From: Rusavskia elegans
Lineage: Eukaryota > Ascomycota > Lecanoromycetes > Teloschistales > Teloschistaceae
Reading direction: 5' to 3'
NCBI GenBank assembly: GCA_011316305.1
Contig: SAUG01000030.1
Location: 124,001 to 188,000 of the forward strand
Length of the DNA: 64,000 nt
This document shows, one piece after another, positions 45,940 to 58,600 of the stretch. Made by a program: the position numbers and the translations under genes. The notes beneath the pieces were generated by a model. It searched no databases. It saw nothing but the letters and a program-made list of their open reading frames with translations, and had not been told where the DNA came from. The first letter of the stretch is position 1. The number at the start of each line of letters is the position of its first letter.

Positions 45940-46161
45940 TTCCAGACAGATCGGTTTTGTTCCTGACTACCAGCAAAGCCTTGCTTGATACGCGGAATGT
46001 AGAAATCAGCAGTCGCTGCAAGACGCACTAGCTCAGCGACTGGCGCCGGATAGAGCCGCCGACAATAAGCGAGAGAGCCGACAGGCGAAAGCCTCTTTGA
46101 GCTCATTCGTGGAGTTGAGATCAACGGTGTCTTCGTACTTCTGGTGGATCAGCGTCCAATC

Positions 46162-47667
46162 ATGCAAAGGTCGTGGGCCTCGCCGGCCTCCAATGGCTTG
46201 CGCGCTGCCGTCAAACCTCCCTCTATCCGGACGAAAGCAAATTCAAGAAGAGGCCTTGGGGACGTTTCCATCACAAGAACTGGAAGGCCTATCATAAGAG
46301 TTCAAGGGGGAAGGTGAGGTGTGACGATAATTATTCAGTATAATACAGCTCTAATCTCAATAGATCCGCGCTTGGGGGTACATCATTCGAATCTGCAATC
46401 GACTACCTTCTCTGATGGCTCTTAGGACACACTGCCACAGTCTTCGGTGCCACGGGATTCCTTGGTCGCTATATTGTACATCGGCTGGGTAAAAACATGT
46501 TGGAAAATATCATACTACGAACCGACTCTGACGTTCATTAGCTTCGCGAGGATGCACCGTTGTCGTGCCGTTCAGAGAGGAGATGGCCAAGCGACATCTC
46601 AAGGTCACTGGGGACCTGGGCCGAGTGGTATTCATGGTGTGGACGTTTGGAACCTGGGTGGACTGCAGCCAGCTGAAGGTGCACCGATAGGAATACGACC
46701 TTAGGAACACTCCATCGCTGGAGGAAAGCGTCCGACACTCCGACATTGTCTACAATCTGGTTGGACGAGACTATCCTACCAAGTAAGCCTTATCAGATTG
46801 GCTTGAATCCGACATCTGACGGGTGCAGAAACTTCGACCTGGAAGACGTCAATGTGGAAGGCGCGGAGCGTATAGCGGAAGCTGTCGCCAAGTACGATAT
46901 TGATAGATTCATCCACATTTCGTCTTACAACGCAGACAAGAATTCGTCATCCGCGTTCTATAGGACCAAAGGTCGAGGAGAAGAAGTCGTGCGGAATATA
47001 TTTCCCGAAACTACCATTGTCCGACCTGCGCCTGTCTTTGGCTTCGAGGACAAACTCCTCCATAAGCTTGCTGGTCAAGCCAACCTCTTCACCTCGAATC
47101 ACATGCAGGAACGATTTTGGCCTGTTCACGTGAGTTGTTTGGCTTCACGGCTTTCGAAATTGCCTGCTGATTCCGGATGCAGTCCATTGACATCGGATCG
47201 GCGCTCGCCGTCATGGCAGAAGACGACTCAACGGCCGCCGAAACCTACGAACTCTATGGTCCAAAAAACTACTCCATGGCTGAGATTGCAGCCATGGTCG
47301 ATCGAGAAATCATCAAGCACCGCAGACATATTAATTTACCTCCACGTGTGCTGAAGCGCGTCTCCGACCTTTACAACAGACTCATCTGGTGGTCTCAAAC
47401 GTGCGCCGATAAAGTGGAACGAGAGTTTATCGATCAGAAAATTGATCCCAAGGCTAAAACGTTCAAAGACCTGGGCATTGAGCCTGCCGAGATCGCAAAT
47501 TTCACATTCCATTATCTGGTAGGCATTCCGGATCTCGATCGCGTGACATCTGCTGAAATGACAAATAGCAAGGTTACAGGAGTTCATCTTTCTACGATCT
47601 TCCGCCAGCGACAGAACGGGAAAAACGCGAAGAGAAGAAATATTTCCATGTTATTGATGATCAATGA
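46162..47667 (+). CDS. nuo40: Mitochondrial complex I 40-kDa subunit (NDUFA9/nuo-40)
   Basis: Eight exons: 46162-46313, a 14-nt microexon 46364-46377, then 46426-46488, 46542-46636, 46691-46782, 46829-47129, 47183-47518 and 47569-47667. They sum to 1152 nt and 383 aa. A basic presequence (MQRSWASPASNGLRAAVKPP) fits mitochondrial import. The SDR-like NAD(P)-binding start reads HTATVFGATGFLGRYIV, then VVPFREEMAKRHLKVTGDLG, HSDIVYNLVGRDYPTKNFD and FHYLQGYRSSSFYDLPP. The subunit is an accessory NADPH-binding protein of the matrix arm. The microexon supplies the RSALGG linker just before the nucleotide-binding motif. Confidence 0.94.
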
Positions 47668-48561
47668 CAATGGTAGAGCGATGTTGACAACCCTGATAGG
47701 CGTCGGAGGAGCAGGAGAATACCTTATGGGGTCAAACTTATCATGACGTGTGGTGATCCGTTCTTTGTACAGCTTATGTGGTCTACGAAAGACTCAGTGA
47801 GGGTATCAGAGATTCCTGAGGGACTACACTGCAATAGCCCTGTTGTGTCCCAAATCAATCGCATCATGGTGCCTGCCTAACAGCAAACTACCAAACAAAC
47901 CCTACAAGACCTAATACCGGTACATATCATTAGAACGGCCCTGACTCCATTGAACATATGGTTGCAGTAGCAGCTGTACAGTCACCTCGAAGCAACCGCT
48001 AGAATCGCAGGTTCGTCCGAAATACGGAGGGTAGTGCTGTTCCCATGAGGCTGGCTCTGGCTTGGTCTGGATGGTGGTGGCGCTTCCCAAGAAACGGCTA
48101 CCTTTAGCGCTCCCGCTGAGCTTGGCATGCACGCCGGACGCTTGGCAGATGCAGGGGTGGCTGCTGCATAGCAACGGCAGTAAACACAGTCCCAACCACC
48201 GGCCTTTTACCAACCTCTTCTTTCTGAGGCAAAAATACTCGAGCGCATAATGGCAGTGGGAGTCTAATCAATCTCAACCGGCGAGACAATCATCTACCCA
48301 TTAATACCCTCTGATTATTGCTGGAACATATCTGACCTATTCGAAGATACCCACGAACAATTCCTGCAACTTCTCCCACGCTACACTCCTCGGCAAGCTC
48401 TCGATCATTGCTGGCCCACATCACAACTTCGCAGTCGTACCAGGCAGTTGAAAACACAAAATCAGAGTGACTGGATACCAATTCGGTCGCCGTCCTTTTA
48501 CAAGGACTGGTGGAGGGTGCTTTGGGGGTGGTTCAGGCAGAAAACGTGATATCTAATCAAG
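47668..48561. other. Intergenic region (0.9 kb)
   Basis: This lies downstream of the complex I gene and upstream of FIG1. A minus frame at 47911-48213 resembles a Cys-rich secreted peptide but has no ATG. Another at 48290-48481 is unremarkable. I annotate nothing coding here. Confidence 0.45.
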
Positions 48562-49539
48562 ATGGCGAACATGAGATTTGCTGTTGGACTGCAGCGTATG
48601 TCATTCGCATCGGAATGCCCTGCTTGAAGACTTGATACTGACACCCGAGATAGGGTTAATACCGTTCCTGGGCTACCATCATATACTGATGTTCTTGATC
48701 GCTGCCGGCATAATACTCCTATGTACGCACCAGGCCCGATGCCTGATCCACCGTAAGCTAATACCGTATAGCACTTCTACTTGCTGGTTGCTCCTCGACA
48801 TCACCTGGCATACCCAACATATTCCTCATCTCCCTCTATTACGAGAACTATCCGCCAGTATTCGATCCTGCACAGGTCGACCCTGGAGTCACAACAGCCA
48901 TAGCAAATATTGTGGGACAAGCGCAACTCGAAGTCAGAGTGGGCTATTTTGGTATCTGCGTCAATGCAGACGGTGGTTCCTTCTTGTGCAGCAACAATGC
49001 CAGCAGTCTCGCAAGCCAAGTCAGTGTCGATCAAGACCCATTGAATCTCATCTGGGTCGCCAGCACGTTCAAGGACAGCATAGTGTTCCCATATCTGATG
49101 TAAGCAAGCACTCCCCCATCTAATGCAATGACGGACGTTTGGGCTAATTTGGTTTCGTTGCAGAATTGTAGCGATTGTCCTTGCTTTCGTCTGCTTCATC
49201 CTTCTCGCTACCTTTCCCGGCTGGCATGAGGAAACAGACGAACGAGGCTCGGAGCGAGACGTCAAACCTTTCCCTTCGAGACCGGTATCACAAGTCGCCC
49301 TCGCCCTCATCTTCGTCGCCTCAGTCTTTGTTCTGGTCTCCGTGCTGTGGCAACACACCGCGTCGGTCGCGGCCAGTACGATAGCCCAAGACTTGGGAAA
49401 CGGCAGTGTCAGGTCCGGGGTCGGAACTACCGCCATGATCTTAGGATGGTTCGGTTTTGCCTTGTTCATAATCGTGACCATCGGGTTGCTCGTCATGATC
49501 TTGAGTATCAGCCTGCTAGATCGGCTGACGGACGATTGA
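48562..49539 (+). CDS. fig1: Fig1 family membrane protein (Ca2+ influx in mating/fusion)
   Basis: Four exons: 48562-48595, 48654-48722, 48772-49099 and 49164-49539. They give 807 nt and 268 aa. Reconstructed order: a short N-terminus, TM1 (YHHILMFLIAAGIILLSLLLAGC), an extracellular loop with the Fig1 motif GYFGICVNADGGSFLCSN, TM2 (IVAIVLAFVCFILLATFPGW), TM3 (VALALIFVASVFVLVSVLW) and TM4 (LFIIVTIGLLVMILSI). This claudin-like four-TM layout and the paired cysteines match PF12351. In yeast Fig1 supports the low-affinity Ca2+ system and cell fusion during mating; in filamentous fungi it also affects hyphal fusion and conidiation. The first three exons are hidden in apparently unrelated frames and become clear only after splicing. 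Confidence 0.9.
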
Positions 49540-50104
49540 TGGATGCAGTAACGGCATCCGACTCGACTCTAATTGTTTTTCTATGAATCTGTCTAGCGAG
49601 CATACTCCGGTGGTCATGGCGACTTCGACTTGCTTATACCCTTCTTCGTGCATACAGATGTTCTGTATATTCGTCCTTGCATTTACACGGGTTGGGGATC
49701 AAAGCGGCACAAAATGGATGATCCAGGGGTCATGAGCGATGCGATGTCGGATACTCATGTCGAAGGAATTGGATCTATGATGAGATGCAGAGTTTGAATA
49801 AAATGAATCTCTGATCGAGAACGATTAAGTACAATACAAAGTCCAATATGGACAAGGGAATTTGACTGCACTTTACTATATCCGTGAGCGAGTAAGAACT
49901 ATGGGTACTTACTTGTAGTCTATTACAAATAAGTATAAGCCATGTCAACAAATTCATCATCGCATGACTTCATCGACACCACACGCAACGAGCATAAATG
50001 AACCCTGGGTATCTACAGGACCTCTCTCGATGATTGAAGCGCCGCTGGTACTCCAGTAAACAAGAGGAACACATGCATCAACACTCCCAGATATCCTCAA
50101 AAGA
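49540..50104. other. Convergent intergenic region
   Basis: This 565-bp, AT-rich region lies between the stops of FIG1 (+) and the HAD protein gene (-). Only short frames are present. Presumed 3' UTRs. Confidence 0.5.
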
Positions 50105-52075
50105 TCATTTTCCATATGGCAAGCCTCCATCGCCACCTCCCTGTGCGCCGTTGCTGTACGTCCCAGTACCGCCGCCAAGCGCCGGAAAAGACGCATTGTA
50201 TCCTTCATCGTTATTATTCGAGAAGTTCTGTCCGGGGCCATCATCGTAATTGGGCTGATACGAGCTCCCGTGGTTAGCATAGCGAGAGTTGTTCTGGACA
50301 TCGTCAAGACTTTTGTAGCTTCTGCCGCCTCGCCCTCTATTGTTGCTGTTGCTGTTGCCACGATGATTATGGCCCCGCCCACCGCGGGCAGTGCGATTTT
50401 GGTTGCCAGAATTGAGGTTATTATTTCCACCTCTGCCACGATTCTGGTTGCCACCTCGATACCCACCGTTGACTCCGTTGAGCCGTCGATTCTCGTCGTT
50501 ATGGTGCCCGCCCCTAACGGGCCGGTAAGAGTCTGGTCCGTCCTGATGGTCCCTTCGTCGCTTGGGATTACGATTCTGAAAGAGGCTCTCGTACTCGCCT
50601 TCACCATCAATCACGGACTCAATTCGCAATTGGACCTTCTCACCCACTTCGGTCTGAAAGATATATTGCTTGTCTGACGGAATCGGCTGCCAGTTCTGGA
50701 TGCGATTCGCATCACTTGGGCGAGCGTTCTTGACCAGGGCAAGCACGACGATAGGGATTGGATTGTCTGTGTGGTACGGGGCATTTGCTGGCACAGGCGT
50801 AACGCGAGCAGCCCATATCCTGGACTCGTAGTTCGCTATGCCTGTGACTTGCCATGTCTGCTTGCGGCCGATACCGCCAACTTTTTCGAGAAGAGATTGG
50901 GGACAAGGACGAGGAGTGATGAGGATGTTGTTTGCAAGAAACTTCACCTCGCTCTCACGCGTGCCGGAGGGAAGCTTGACTAGGGTCAAAAGCCTTGTGG
51001 TATCAATGGGTGAAATGAGATAACCGGTGAAGAACACTGTGCGCTTAATCTCGAGAGGAGAAGAGAGAGTATGAGTTCCACTATTGATGGCAGCGTTGTG
51101 TCCATTGATCATCCGCTGAACCTCTGCTGTCTCCGAAACAGGATCAAGGGTGGTATTCGTTTCTGTGACTTGGATCACTTCAGCGGTTATCGGTTTTCTC
51201 AAAGCTGGTGCCGAAGAGTTCAACAACATCTTATTAAAGCTATCAAAATGCTCTCGGAATGCCCGTGTACTGTGATGGTATCAGTGTGAATCAAATGCCT
51301 GCGGTACGGAGACCAACTGCTTGACCCGATCCTCGTAGATTCTTATTTCATCGGCGTCTTTGTAGGTGTAGACTAAGTCCTGTAAGATAGCCTGCTTGTA
51401 ATTCATCGTAGATGTGAAGGTTTGGTTGTTGGGGCCAGCCTGAGGCTTCAAGCATATCATATCAAAGGCTAGTTTCTTGCTCGCCACGATCCTCTTGATC
51501 AATTGGGCGAAATTATCTTCGCCTCGACCGGTTAACAGGATGGTAAGCGCATCATTCTGCTTGATACTAAGATCGACGAGATCTACCTTTTGCTGGTCAG
51601 TCTAGTCAAATCGTTCAAATGGTCAAACCCACGATCTGCTCATTCCACCAGCCATCCCATGCCCTAGGCTCTTCTTTCTCTATTCCTTGCCCAGTTGCCT
51701 CAAGGATGTGAGGATCATGCCACCACCCTCCGTTGACAAAGCATTCTTGTGTTTGAAGAGAACCGGTTGTCTGACTCGTCCAGAGTTTCGGATTCGGAAG
51801 CGGGCTCATGAAGACTGTACATCCTTCAGCGAAGGAGAATGAGATATATCTAGATTGTATAGCACTCACGAGTATTGTCGAAGTCGTAGACATGGAGTGC
51901 CTTCACCTGGGAAACGGCTGTCGATCAGGGCGTGAGCAAGAAGGCCCCTCCGAATCGAAATGAACTTACGAGGTAGCTCCCTGGCTAAGCATGACCATCT
52001 CTTGAGACCAGTGATTGTGTAAGAGGCCAATTTCCGTCCCGCCATTGCGTTGGCTGTTGTCGTGTCTCCGTTCAT
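50105..52075 (-). CDS. HAD-superfamily Swiss Army Knife RNA-repair-like protein (PF10307 type)
   Basis: Five exons: 52075-51970, 51917-51870, 51814-51629, 51582-51318 and 51269-50105. They give 1770 nt and 589 aa, with introns of 46-55 nt. The N-terminus reads SYTITGLKRWSCL, then the HAD motif I VKALHVYDFDNTLF (DxDxT-like), PNPKLW, NGGWWHDP and a second motif LTILLTGRGEDNF. DEIRIYEDRVKHTRAFREHFDSFN continues the domain. A middle region with KRTVFFTGYLIS and YHTDNPIPIVVLAL follows, then an Asn/Gly/Arg-rich RGG-type tail that suggests RNA binding. The family was linked computationally to RNA repair; no activity is proven. Motif I falls between two introns. Confidence 0.82.
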
Positions 52076-52431
52076 CTGGAAGGCGCTTGTGGCTTTTGCA
52101 AGACTAGAGACGAGAACGATAAGATGACCGTTCGGCGGTCATATCTCTAAGGGACTTGGTCCATCTGATACCATCATATGTCTTACACTTTGGACGAATA
52201 TGAAGCACGGACGTGGTAAAACAACGCCTTTTGATCGATATCGCTCTCGGTCGATCCTCGGAGAATTGTTGGATCGTGGCTTCCGCCGTTGGCGCCACCA
52301 GGCGCTGGAGTGGCACCCAAGGCACCCTTGGTCCCTTGTGCACCTTCTTCAACACGAGAACACATGACACCAATACCTGCATTTATACCTACCAGAGTGC
52401 GACGAGTGGACACTGGAGCGCTATCAAGCGC
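52076..52431. promoter_or_regulatory. Divergent promoter region, HAD protein / RING protein
   Basis: This 356-bp region separates two start codons pointing away from each other. The plus frame is open upstream of ATG 52432 but contains no earlier ATG and no protein-like composition. No specific site was recognised. Confidence 0.45.
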
Positions 52432-53549
52432 ATGGAAGAGGAAGACGGTATCCACCGAAAGATTTTGACGGACACCGTCGTCAAAGTCGGAGAAACATTA
52501 CACTCTGCCGACGAGACTTCGCAAACCTGCGTCATCTGCTTGCAAACCATCACCGAGCAGGCATTGTGCAAGCCGTGCAAACATGCTAATTTCGACTTCT
52601 TGTGCCTCGTAAGCTGGCTCCAGGAGCGCTCGACCTGTCCGTTATGTAGTCAGCTCCTTACCCCCGCATTGGCGCAGCGACTGACATTCGGGCAGGTAAG
52701 ACTGGAGTTTTAGCAGTCGACTACGGCTGGCTCTCGCCTCAAGGTCGTAAAAGCTATGTAGTTCCTCAAAGGGTCTACCAGAAACATCCTGTCGCATCGA
52801 CCGGCAATGAGCCGTCAAGTAATTCGGATACACACACGAGACCAATGCGGGCCTATCCAAGGCCCAGAAGACCGGCAAGACTGTCAAGACCTCCCTTGAG
52901 CCCCGATGATGCTCTTTTGCGTCGTCGGCAGGTCTACGCCCAAAAGCTATACTCCTTACATGTGGGCACAAATCGTCTGTCGCGCTTTCGGGATCTAAGT
53001 CCTCGGGTCTTCAGTAGCGATGAGGAGCTCTTGCGTCGAGCACGGAAATGGATTCGACGAGAATTGCAAGTCTTCGACTTCCTCAACATCGACGGCCAAG
53101 AAGAGGAAGGTATCATGCACCGGACAAACAACGCAGAGTTTCTGCTCGAGTATATCGTCGCTATTTTCAAGACCGTAGACGCCAAAGGTAGTGGAGGCCA
53201 AGCCGAGGATATGCTCCAGGAATTCCTCGGAAGGGAGAACACTCAACTCTTCCTACATGAGCTCAAGGCATGGCTTCGTAGTCCGTATACCTCGCTCGAG
53301 GATTGGGATCGCCATGTGCAGTACGCCGACACACGTGCACAGTCTGGCGAACGTGCAAAGTTTGCTCCACGGGGTCTTGGCCTAGATTCGAGCAGCCAGC
53401 CGCAGGCTAGCAATAGCAATGGCATGCGGAGGATGCCCAAGTACTCACATGGTGTAGAGCCACGAATTCATGACCGCTATACACCCTACCCAGAACGGTC
53501 GCGATCGTGGGGTCGGCAGGTACATAGGCAATGCTATGATCATGATTGA
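52432..53549 (+). CDS. RING-finger protein, putative E3 ubiquitin ligase
   Basis: Two exons, 52432-52645 and 52696-53549, with a 50-nt intron, give 355 aa. The RING (about residues 32-73) reads CVIC...CKPCKH...FLCLVSWL...CPLC, of the C3HC4 class. The intron splits the codon of the last zinc cysteine (T|GT), and splicing produces [18 protein letters not shown], typical of a fungal RING family. After splicing the protein continues with Arg/Pro-rich sequence and a helical region ([49 protein letters not shown]). Unspliced, translation would stop within six codons of the intron end. Substrates are unknown. It resembles Topors-like RING proteins of filamentous fungi. Confidence 0.85.
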
Positions 53550-53779
53550 CTTCACGAATGGAGTCGAATGAATAGAGCATTTTTGAACACAGCTGGAGCA
53601 CGTAGCTACTGACTTCCAGAACTCAAACAATTGGGGCAGTAAGCAATATCTTTTCCATCCTCATCGCTGCATATACTGAGAGCAGGGCAAGAACCTTGCT
53701 ATCGGCACCAAATTGAACTGCAAGCAAGATGCATTGTTCGTCATAGCAAAAGCTATGTGCGAGCTTAAGAATTTCAAGC

Positions 53780-55353
53780 TCAGCGCCGGCGACCAACCCT
53801 CCCAGATCCTTTCCCTTTCGAGTTCTTATTTCTGATCTTCAATGCCCTGTAATTCGTGTGAGCCGCCGCATTTACCACTTTCTTTTTCCTTTCTTTAGGA
53901 GGCTCCCTCTTGAGACTTTTCGACCTCTTGATGTGCATGCCTTGCTTCTCATGTGTCCGACTCTGTTTTACGCCTTGGCCAGAAACGCCTTCATGAACGC
54001 GATCGTCATCCGTCGGGAAGTCTTCAGCTTCTTCTGCTTGTACATCCAGAGCGGGTGTGCCACTTTGTGTCTCGCCAACGGCAACAACCTCTTCCTCGCT
54101 CTCGTCCTCTTTACCACCCTTCCATTCCTGCTCTGGCTTCCACTTTGCGGTATTCGGCTTAATCGTCACACGCCTCGTCGTCCTCTTTTGCCCCTTTTTC
54201 TTCCATATCTTCAGAGGTCTGCCACTCCGATCCTTGCCAGCTGTTTTCAACGCTTCTAGGTCCTCCATTTCGCTCTCGCCTTGGCCATCGGGTCCCAGCG
54301 GCATGTCAGGCACCTGGCTATCCTTGACGAAAACTTTCGGTACAGCCTTAGCTTGGCTCTTGTGATCATTCACTTCGTGTTCCTCCATCTCCCTCAGCAT
54401 TTCTAATTCGTCATCTAGTTTGGCTTCTTCCATGTCCCGCAATCCTTTCACCAACGCACTTAGTCCTCTCCCTGCCGGTTTAGGTCTGATAACGCGGACG
54501 GCGACTGGGCTCCAGGAAAACACATCGTCGTCTACCTGATCACACTTTCCTCTTAACTGCTGGCTTTGCGAAAACTTTTGGCTATCCCTCCTTAGAAACG
54601 CAGGCGTGTCGTCGTATCGTAACACCGAGACAGGCTTGGCAGCCTCGGGTGTATCACCGACATCGGCAATGCGACGCTTTGAAGGAGTAAAGAAGGATGT
54701 TGGGTAGGTGGCCTTCGAAGTGCTGGGAGGTGATCTTGTTCGTTTCCCGGACGGGGATGCTGCATTCTTCGGCTTGTCGTCGTCCAGCGTGGATCTGATT
54801 CTGACGGGTGTGTCCACCAAGTTGGGTGGTATGGGTAGAAGTGACCGCCTCTTTGACGGTGTGGAGGTCGAAGAGGAAGGGGTCAAAAGGTCGAACAGCC
54901 CAAGTACATGGCCGTTTCTCTGCGGCGTAGGGCCAATGGATTTGCGATGCGCAAAGGGGCTATTCTGCGCCGATCCCAAAGCGTTTTGTGGTTCTGCGAC
55001 TTCACTCGGAGGAGAATGAAGATGGTTCAATCGTTTCTGAGGCGTATGAACGATAGTTGGTGGTTGCGTTGAAGTATGTCGTTTTGTGGGTAGTTGATCT
55101 TGGACAGATGCAGTGCCCTTGCCGACGCAGTCTGCTGTCCCTCGAACTCGAATCTTGTTGTAGATCTTATATTTGGCAGCTTATGAAACCGTCAACAGTC
55201 TGCGCGAGGAGGGATAGCCCGGATGAAAATACCAATTTCTGGATGTTGCTTAATATCTTCACGCCCAGCCTTCTTCCCTTGATTTGATATGGCATACGAT
55301 TTCTCCCATTCTTTCAGCTCCAATCGAAGAATCTGACATTCCTGGTCCGTCAT
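53780..55353 (-). CDS. sld2: DNA replication regulator Sld2/Drc1
   Basis: Two exons, 55353-55233 and 55179-53780, with a 53-nt intron, give 506 aa. The N-terminus matches the Sld2/RecQL4 start: LRLELKEWEKSYAISNQGKKAGREDIKQHPEIAAKYK. Ser/Thr-Pro sites are abundant (for example TPQRNG, LLTPSSS, SFFTPSKRR), as expected for a CDK substrate that binds Dpb11. The conserved C-terminal block includes GRGLSALVKGLRDMEEAKLDDELEMLREME and KKKGQKRTTRRVTIKP. The tail is lysine/arginine-rich. Sld2 promotes CMG helicase assembly at origins. Its promoter lies only 273 bp from the 3' end of the polyketide synthase. Confidence 0.92.
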
Positions 55354-55626
55354 GGCAGGTACTTGCAACAGTCAATAGCGATGATCATCAAGACCGTGAT
55401 CAACTTGGTCAAGTTGGTTACGCGACAACACGTGAGACGCGTCATCCCAGCGGAACTTTTCCATGCAAGATACCTTGCTAGTCTGCTATCCGTAAATGGA
55501 TTAAGTACTGGAATGGCCATAGACTTTCCGCTGGTATGGGTTTCGCACGCAGTGGCCCGCAGCGTTGCTTGCGATGTGTAGAGGAAACACTCCAATGCAT
55601 CGTAAGGGACAGATCATCAACCCAGA

Positions 55627-58600
55627 CTATGTATCCCCTCCCCCTCCCCCTCCCCTGTCGTCTGCCCCACGAACAAACTCGCTCTTGCCAGCCGCCAGTC
55701 GACCCAACTCTTCAATGCTCATGCTACTGCTAATGATATCGAAGATAGCCACATCCGCCCTGATCGCTCTTGCCAACCATGTCCTGATCTCTATCGCCGC
55801 AAGCGAATCAACACCGAAGCGGTGCAGTGGCTGTGTGGTATCCATATCTTTGACATCCAATTCCATCATCGCCCCAACTTTCTGTGCGAGACCTTCCGCA
55901 ACCATGCGGCCCGCTTCACCAACATCTTCGACGGCAGAGAGTAGAAGTTGATAATTGAATTCGGAAGCCAAGGATTTGTCGGCAGCAGCCGCACCGGAAG
56001 AAGAATGACCAGCCTCGTCGTCATCGAGCGCATACAAGTGACTGAAAAAGGGCCTATTCATATACAGCGGTTCAGCAATCTTCTTCCGGCGGAGCCTTGC
56101 AGCCGTCTCCACACCGGTGATGATCTGGCAGTTCTCCGTCGTGAGCTCCAGGGCGGGATCGCAGCAATATTCCATCAGCGCCAGGAATTCAGCTTCCTCG
56201 ATGCCGATGTAATCCTCCGTTCGCAGCGCCGCGGCGAGTTCATCCCGCTCGGCGAGGTAGCCGACACTGCGGACGTTTGCGAGGTCGATCGAGACGGCCT
56301 TGGTACCGTGGGCGACGCGATAGCGCGCGAGGGCGTCTTGGTAGGTGTTGCCGGCGGCGTAGTTTGTTTGGCCGTAGCTGCCGATGACGCCGGCGTAGGA
56401 GGCGAGGAGGATGAAGAAATCCAGGTTTTGGGGAAGGAGGTTGTGGAGGTTCCAGGAACCTTGCACTTTTGGTCGCAGGACGGTGTGGAAGTTTTCATGA
56501 GACATGGTGGCGAAGGCTTCGTCCTGTTTTGTCACTGTGCTTTAGCGTGATTTCTTCTTGCTCTTGGTATCAGGCTTCCAAAAGAGACCAATGCTTACCC
56601 TGAGTACCATGGCACCCTGTACGGAACCTCTGATGGGAGGCATTGTCTCAAGGCACTGGTTCAACGTCCGTTCCAATGCGGCTTTGTCGCCCACATCGCA
56701 GGATGGCGTTGCAACAGTGACACCTTGGGCTTGTAACTCCTCTACTAAAACCTTTCCTGCTTCCCGAATGGGATTGGAGCTCCCCATCAGGATGAGATGA
56801 CGTGCATTGAGACTGGCCATCCATCGCGCAATGCTTCGTCCCAGTCCTCCCAAGCCCCCAACTATAAGATATGATGCATTCGGGTCGAACTGATACGTCG
56901 GAAGGTTGCTGGGTACGGTCTTCCATCCCATCCCAGAGCTGTCAGCGTAGTTCAATGTGTCCAAGATTCGAGTCAGGGGAAGAACTCACCGGCACAAGAT
57001 CCTGCGGGCCGAACGTAATGACCATCTTGCCCTTGTTCCGGCCACTTTGCATCAACCGGAACGCCTCCTCGATACGTGAGGCGTCGAAGATTGCAAGTGG
57101 TTTCTGCACGCTGATCTTCTCTTCAACCCACAGTTGTACCACACGCGCGAGCATATCGCCGATAAACGCCGGCATCTCACGTAAATGCAACATCAAATCC
57201 ACGCTGGCAAAGGTAACGTTCTTCGCAAAGGTCGCCATAGGAAGCTGACCGAGCGACATGATGTCCTTCTTGCCAATCTCGATAAAACGGCCCAGAGGCG
57301 CCAGACAATCTTCCCAGGTGCTTCTCAGCGCTTCTCCAGCCAGCGAATTGATGACGACGTCAACACCTCGACCCTTGGTCATGGCACCAATACCGGACGC
57401 AAAGGCTGAAGACCGACTGGTGAAGGTATGATCGTCGGAGATCCCGTACAACTCGCGTAGCAATGCTCTCTTCTCGTCTGAGCCTACAGTGGCGTAGATT
57501 TCGGCACCGTAAAGCTGTGCGATCTGAACACATGCTTGACCTGTACCGCCAGCTGCCGAATGAATCAGAACGGTTTCTTGAGACCGAATCCGCGCTACCT
57601 CAACCAACGCGTAATACGCGGTGAGAAAAGGCGCTGGTAGAGCGGCCGCAGTGGTAAAGGGCATGGCATTGGGCATTCGGCAAGCTGCAGCAGCTTTGAC
57701 CCTCGCTCGTGTCTGGTAGGCTCCTACGGTCGTGCAAACGACTCGATCACCTATTTCAAAGCTGCTGTCACTTCCGACTTGAGTGACGATGCCCGCACAA
57801 TCTCGTCCAATGTGGTTGGACGAGACGCGGCCCAACGCGATGAGGACGTCGAGGAAATTGACCCCTGTGGCCTTGACCTCTATTTCAATTTCATCAAATG
57901 CAATCTCTTCTTGTGCCGTTTCATCGTCGATGAACTGGAAGCTCTCGAGCAGTCCCGGGTTGGCCATTTCGAGCTTCAAGCACCTGCCTGCCGTCTCCCC
58001 AAAAGGCCTAGGCTCGGCTTTTGCAGTCGTCACCTTGGAATGGACGAAGCCGTTCAGGTGCTTCGCTTCCATGATCCTTGGAATGTGGATCAACGAGGAC
58101 TCGACCAGGTATTCAGACTCTGCATCGTTGATTGTTGAGCTCATGAAATTCCGTTCGAAGACTTCTCGGATGTTTTGAACCACGGCAGATGCTGACGATC
58201 TGGTCGGCGGTATGCGCAGGGACGCCACTTTCAGGCCCTCATATTCATTTTGCATGCATCTGAGAAAGCCAGTGATCGTCTCCGGAACCGGGTCGGCTCC
58301 AGACGGGCCTCGATCGCTTCCAAACACCCAAAGCAGGCCCGACGCTGACTTGACGAGTCTTTGCAGGTTCTCGTACCCGGTTGCTGACACTCCTGTGAGC
58401 ACGGTATCGTGCTCGCGAGACAGGAGAATGAAAGTGATATCCTTGAGGGCCTCGGCCACTGGGCTCAGTCCGGACCAGATCTGTACGTCGGTGATCGCGC
58501 ATTCACTCGCGAGGACAGACCGCAGTTTTTCAGCGAACGAGGTCGATAGTTCAGCTGACAGCGGGCCGTCCAAGTACCCAGTCTCTAGAATCACCACGCG

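Noticed and set aside
47911..48213. A possible Cys-containing secreted peptide on the minus strand
   Set aside because: The signal-like start has no ATG (TTG only) and I found no upstream exon with a start codon and fitting splice sites.
49957..50610. A 217-codon minus-strand frame overlapping the HAD gene 3' end
   Set aside because: It is the shadow of the Asn/Gly/Arg-rich repeats in the true frame; its Thr/Ile/Ala-rich product has no family features.
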